DNA from: Pseudorhodobacter antarcticus
GTDB taxonomy: Bacteria > Pseudomonadota > Alphaproteobacteria > Rhodobacterales > Rhodobacteraceae
NCBI GenBank assembly: GCA_945897655.1
Contig: CAMDHB010000169.1
Coordinates: 1-7,409, forward strand
DNA length: 7,409 bases
Direction of reading: 5' to 3'
Of this stretch, positions 5,314-7,409 are shown in pieces. How positions within the stretch are numbered: position 1 is the stretch's first letter; each line of letters opens with the position of its first letter. The position numbers were made by a program, and so were the translations under genes. Below the pieces are notes generated by a model. That model did not search any database and was not told the origin of the DNA. It saw only the letters and a list, made by a program, of their open reading frames with translations.

Positions 5314-5359
5314 GATGGGCAGTCCGGCTTTGCCGAATGGCAAAGCGGGTTTGCCCATC
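5314..5359. repeat. Palindromic REP-like hairpin after the hydrolase gene
   Basis: Two 21-base arms (5314-5334 and 5339-5359) match inversely at 18 of 21 positions around a GAAT loop. The arms start GATGGGCA and end CGGCTTTGCC-like. It begins four bases past the stop of the minus-strand hydrolase gene, so it may end or protect that transcript, though no T-run follows. Its leading GTAGGATGGGCA (5310-5321) shares 10 of 12 bases with the start of the palindrome at ureG (GTAGGGTGCGCA, 1833-1844). Confidence 0.8.
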
Positions 5360-5363
5360 GCCC

Positions 5364-6485
5364 TCAGGGTGCCAACGTCTCCCACCGCAACCCCCGCGCC
5401 CGGCCGGGTGCAAAACCGACAAAGCCCGGGCTCAGATACTCCCCCCGGTCCAGCCCCTTCAGATGCTGGTCCAGAAAGGCCGTCACATAATGCTGCGTGA
5501 TGTTGTTCATCCGCACCGTATCCCAGACCGGATCGCCGTAATGGTCAAACGGCACGAAATCGATCCCCGGCACAGCCTGCCAGCTTTCCACCGGCGCGGG
5601 CAGCGGTGCCCCGGCATTATGCCCCGCCGCCTGGAACGTCAGCATATGCCGCTGCACCCCCACCGCCTGTTCAAAGATCAACCGCATGCCGGTGTCATAG
5701 CCCGACACCTCATCCGCATCGCCCGCAATCACCAGGGCCGGCACCGACAGCCCCGCCATGCCCTCGGCATCCCATGTCCCGTGCTGCCGCCCCCAGGGAC
5801 CGATCGGCACGATCGCCTTCAGCCGGGGGTCGGCCACCGCCGTGCAATGCCGTTCCAGCCAGGGGGCCACGGCTGCCACGCTCTCCATCTCCAGCACGGC
5901 CCGCGCAACCGATGCCCCGCCCGAGATCAGCGCGCCATAGCCGCCCATCGAATAGCCCACGATCGCCGCCCGCTCGGCCCCCAGCGCCCCGATGACAAAA
6001 CTGGTGTCCAGCGGACGGTTCACCAGCGTTGACCCGAACGCCGCCCCGCCCTGATAGACCGGGTCGCCATAGGTGCTTTCCGGGTGGTCAATCGACGCGA
6101 CCAGATAGCCTTTGGAGGCGAGGTTTTCGCCCAGATGGCTCATCAGCATCCGGTTGCCTGGGAAACCATGGCTCAGGATCACCAGCGGATGCGTGCCCCC
6201 CAGCGCCTCGGCCCCGCGTGCCGCGCGCCCGCGCAGCGCCACCTCGGTCCGCCCATCGCGCAAGAGCGTGCGGTACGGCACCGCCTCACCCGTGCCGGCC
6301 ACGGCCGGATACCACAGTTCCACGGTCAGCCGCCGGTCCACCAGCGCCCCCCCGGCCAGCACATCGGGTTGCGCGGGGTTCACCAGATCCAGCGTCCGCA
6401 CCCCAACGGCATGCGGCCCCAACGCCGCCAATTCTGGTGCGTCCGGGCGGATCAGGTCAATGCGGTTGTGATGGTGTTCGGTCAT
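5364..6485 (-). CDS. Alpha/beta hydrolase, dienelactone hydrolase / PAF-acetylhydrolase-like
   Basis: A 373-residue cytoplasmic alpha/beta-hydrolase without signal peptide. The N-terminal 100 residues include a strand-rich part with RRLTVELWYPAV (51-62), typical of the predicted dienelactone hydrolase/PAF-acetylhydrolase-like group. The core starts with HPLVILSHGFPGN (99-111), whose HGFPG would form the oxyanion region. The nucleophile elbow is GYSMGG with Ser179, the acid is probably Asp256 or Asp258 in AGDADE, and the base is His289 in AGHNAG. The substrate cannot be told from sequence; an ester or small lactone is likely. ATG 6485 is chosen because AGGAG (6492-6496) lies six bases upstream; the longer frame to 6644 would run through the cspA terminator. 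An internal GYLVASIDHPES (126-137) is usual for the family. It is downstream of cspA in the same direction but separated by a terminator, so probably has its own promoter. Confidence 0.88.
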   Translation of the reverse strand: MTEHHHNRIDLIRPDAPELAALGPHAVGVRTLDLVNPAQPDVLAGGALVDRRLTVELWYPAVAGTGEAVPYRTLLRDGRTEVALRGRAARGAEALGGTHPLVILSHGFPGNRMLMSHLGENLASKGYLVASIDHPESTYGDPVYQGGAAFGSTLVNRPLDTSFVIGALGAERAAIVGYSMGGYGALISGGASVARAVLEMESVAAVAPWLERHCTAVADPRLKAIVPIGPWGRQHGTWDAEGMAGLSVPALVIAGDADEVSGYDTGMRLIFEQAVGVQRHMLTFQAAGHNAGAPLPAPVESWQAVPGIDFVPFDHYGDPVWDTVRMNNITQHYVTAFLDQHLKGLDRGEYLSPGFVGFAPGRARGLRWETLAP

Positions 6486-6491
6486 GGCGCG

Positions 6492-6496
6492 CTCCT
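6492..6496 (-). promoter_or_regulatory. Ribosome-binding site deciding the hydrolase start
   Basis: AGGAG on the minus strand stands six bases before ATG 6485-6483, supporting this start over upstream in-frame ATGs that would place the N-terminus in the cspA terminator and 3' end. Confidence 0.8.
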
Positions 6497-6550
6497 GCAA
6501 TTTCGCAGACCATAGCCGCCCGTTGCGGATTGAACAGCCCGCGCCAAATG

Positions 6551-6576
6551 AAAAGGGGCGGCTTTCGCCACCCCTT
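6551..6576 (-). terminator. Intrinsic terminator of the cold-shock gene
   Basis: Read on the minus strand, AAGGGGTGGC pairs with GCCGCCCCTT (one G-U pair) around a GAAA tetraloop, and the stem runs into TTTT. It lies 28 bases past the cspA stop and separates cspA from the hydrolase gene. Confidence 0.9.
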
Positions 6577-6603
6577 CCCGAATTCCGGTCGAAACCGAAA
6601 AGC

Positions 6604-6810
6604 TTATGCCAGCGCCAGGTTGATCGCCGACTCGCGGCCATCACGGCCGGATTCGATGTCGAACGTCACGGCCTGGCCGTCGTCCAACTGGCGAATGCCA
6701 GCGCGTTCCATAGCCGAGACGTGAACGAACACGTCTTTCTTGCCGCCTTCCGGTGCAATAAAGCCGAAACCTTTGGTTGCGTTAAACCATTTCACGGTGC
6801 CCTTGGCCAT
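6604..6810 (-). CDS. cspA: Cold-shock-domain RNA/DNA-binding protein, CspA family
   Basis: A 68-residue single cold-shock domain (five-stranded OB fold) that binds single-stranded RNA/DNA and acts as an RNA chaperone in the cytoplasm. It begins MAKGTVKWFNATKGFGFI, with RNP1 KGFGFI (13-18) and RNP2 VFVHV (27-31). Length and motifs are standard. ATG 6810 is chosen because homology starts there and GGAG (6819-6822) lies eight bases upstream; the frame from 6834 would add eight unrelated residues. A strong intrinsic terminator follows. The roughly 250-base upstream gap leaves room for the long 5' leader typical of cold-regulated csp genes, but I could not identify cold-box elements. Alphaproteobacteria carry several paralogues, so the symbol denotes the family; whether this copy is cold-induced is unknown. 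Confidence 0.96.
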   Translation of the reverse strand: MAKGTVKWFNATKGFGFIAPEGGKKDVFVHVSAMERAGIRQLDDGQAVTFDIESGRDGRESAINLALA

Positions 6811-7063
6811 CGTGTCTACTCCATTTAGTGCCATCCGCAGGTTTGCGATGACTTGGCTCAGTCGTTAGATGATCGAATACTGAAGCCTAGAAGGAGACAG
6901 AGGGTCGACATTTCGCGTTTCGCCCCATGCACATGGTCTCTTTCGTCTTGAAAAGCAACCCCTCTTGGTCAACCCACCCAAAATAGCCCGGAATCGGCCA
7001 CCACCCCTTTCCCTTTGCTCCGCTTTGCCGATAGCTTCACCGCCAAAGCACTCAAGGCACGCG
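6811..7063. other. Divergent intergenic region between cspA and the phosphatase-family gene
   Basis: It should hold the promoters of both divergent genes. On the plus strand TTGGCT (6853-6858) and AATACT (6876-6881), 17 bases apart, form a fair sigma-70-like pair. AAGGAG (6891-6896) downstream has no start codon at usable distance, so it does not mark a gene. On the minus strand TTGACC (6972-6967) is a possible -35 for cspA, without a clear -10. Both calls are weak. Confidence 0.3.
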
Positions 7064-7409
7064 ATGCTCCTGCTCAGCTACAACATCCAATACGGCTTTG
7101 GTCAGGATGGCCGCTATGACCTGACCCGCGCCGCGGCCGTGCTCGCCCGCGCCGACATCGCGGCGGTGCAAGAGGTTGACCGCCATTGGTCCCGCACCGG
7201 GTTTGACGACCAGCCCGCGCTGCTCGCCACCCTCTGCCCCGACCACTTCACCGCCTTCGCCCCCGGCTTCGACATGGCAGCCCCCACCGCCACCGATCGC
7301 AACCGCCGCCGCCAGTTCGGGCCGATGATCCTGTCCCGCTGGCCAATCCTTTGGACGCGCACCCACCTTTTGCCCCTGCGCCCCATGCGGGACCCCCTCA
7401 ACACCCAGA
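7064..7409 (+). CDS. Endonuclease/exonuclease/phosphatase-family protein, 5' part (cut by window end)
   Basis: A frame open to the right edge, 115 complete codons. It starts MLLLSYNIQYGFGQDGRYDL; the S-Y-N-I-x-Y-G sequence with Asn7, and AAVQEVDR with Glu37, match the first two metal-site blocks of the DNase I-like endonuclease/exonuclease/phosphatase superfamily, and FGPMILSRWPI (85-95) is the usual strand that follows. The family hydrolyses phosphodiester or phosphomonoester bonds with Mg; nuclease, phosphatase or lipid-directed activity cannot be decided without the C-terminal half. AAGG (7055-7058) precedes ATG 7064 at five bases. No signal peptide is visible, so it is likely cytoplasmic. 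It is transcribed away from cspA. Confidence 0.85.
   Translation, partial: MLLLSYNIQYGFGQDGRYDLTRAAAVLARADIAAVQEVDRHWSRTGFDDQPALLATLCPDHFTAFAPGFDMAAPTATDRNRRRQFGPMILSRWPILWTRTHLLPLRPMRDPLNTQ

Larger units (their letters stand above)
5048..5363. other. Intergenic region: ilvD leader/promoter side and 3' end of the hydrolase gene
   Basis: About 316 bases between two minus-strand genes. From the hydrolase side it holds a palindromic hairpin (5314-5359), an A/T-richer stretch (about 5185-5275) likely carrying the ilvD promoter, a perfect palindrome (5171-5184) and the ilvD leader. No leader peptide rich in branched-chain residues, as would signal attenuation, was found. Confidence 0.6.

Noticed and set aside
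5048..5363. Attenuator or leader peptide for ilvD
   Set aside because: No short ORF with clustered Ile/Val/Leu codons and no terminator/antiterminator pair was found.
5214..6032. Plus-strand frame opposite the hydrolase gene
   Set aside because: Overlaps a gene with an intact catalytic triad and good ribosome site; its product is an Arg/Pro/His-rich shadow.
6029..6724. Plus-strand frame across the hydrolase 5' end and cspA
   Set aside because: Runs opposite two real genes and a terminator; composition is typical of an antisense shadow.

Overview
The window looks like chromosome of a high-GC alphaproteobacterium, most likely Rhodobacterales. The reasons are strong C/G third-position bias, IlvD, UreG and cold-shock sequences of the expected type, a ureE-ureF-ureG order, and short palindromic repeats of the GTAGGGTGCGC type between genes. 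The genus is inference; no marker gene is present.

Left part (1-1836, + strand): the distal end of a urease operon. The tail of an unrecognised upstream gene overlaps ureE (TGATG), followed by ureF and ureG (ATGA overlap). These encode the nickel chaperone and the GTPase-linked accessory factors that load nickel into urease; the structural genes would lie upstream, outside the window. ureE has an in-frame TAG just before its histidine-rich tail. The tail is still open in the same frame (469-591, eight His codons) and could be a 35-residue restart ORF.

Middle (1831-3208): a large palindrome that supplies the ureG stop codon, then two overlapping ORFs of unknown function (1888-2139 and 2136-2912). 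Their base composition is less GC-biased than that of their neighbours, and a terminator-like hairpin sits at their junction. A gene-free stretch follows, holding repeated CTAACG hexamers, small hairpins, a GTCCACA-type palindrome and a G-rich hairpin/quadruplex motif. This is the accessory-looking part of the window.

Right part: on the minus strand, ilvD (dihydroxy-acid dehydratase, branched-chain amino-acid synthesis), a dienelactone/PAF-acetylhydrolase-like alpha/beta hydrolase, and a cspA-type cold-shock gene with its own intrinsic terminator. On the plus strand, divergent from cspA, is the start of an endonuclease/exonuclease/phosphatase-family gene cut by the window edge. These look like separately transcribed housekeeping genes.

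The points most worth a second look are the split ureE, the unknown gene pair with its junction hairpin, and two nearly identical GTCCACA palindromes, one on each side of ilvD. No CRISPR array, tRNA, rRNA or complete insertion sequence was seen.
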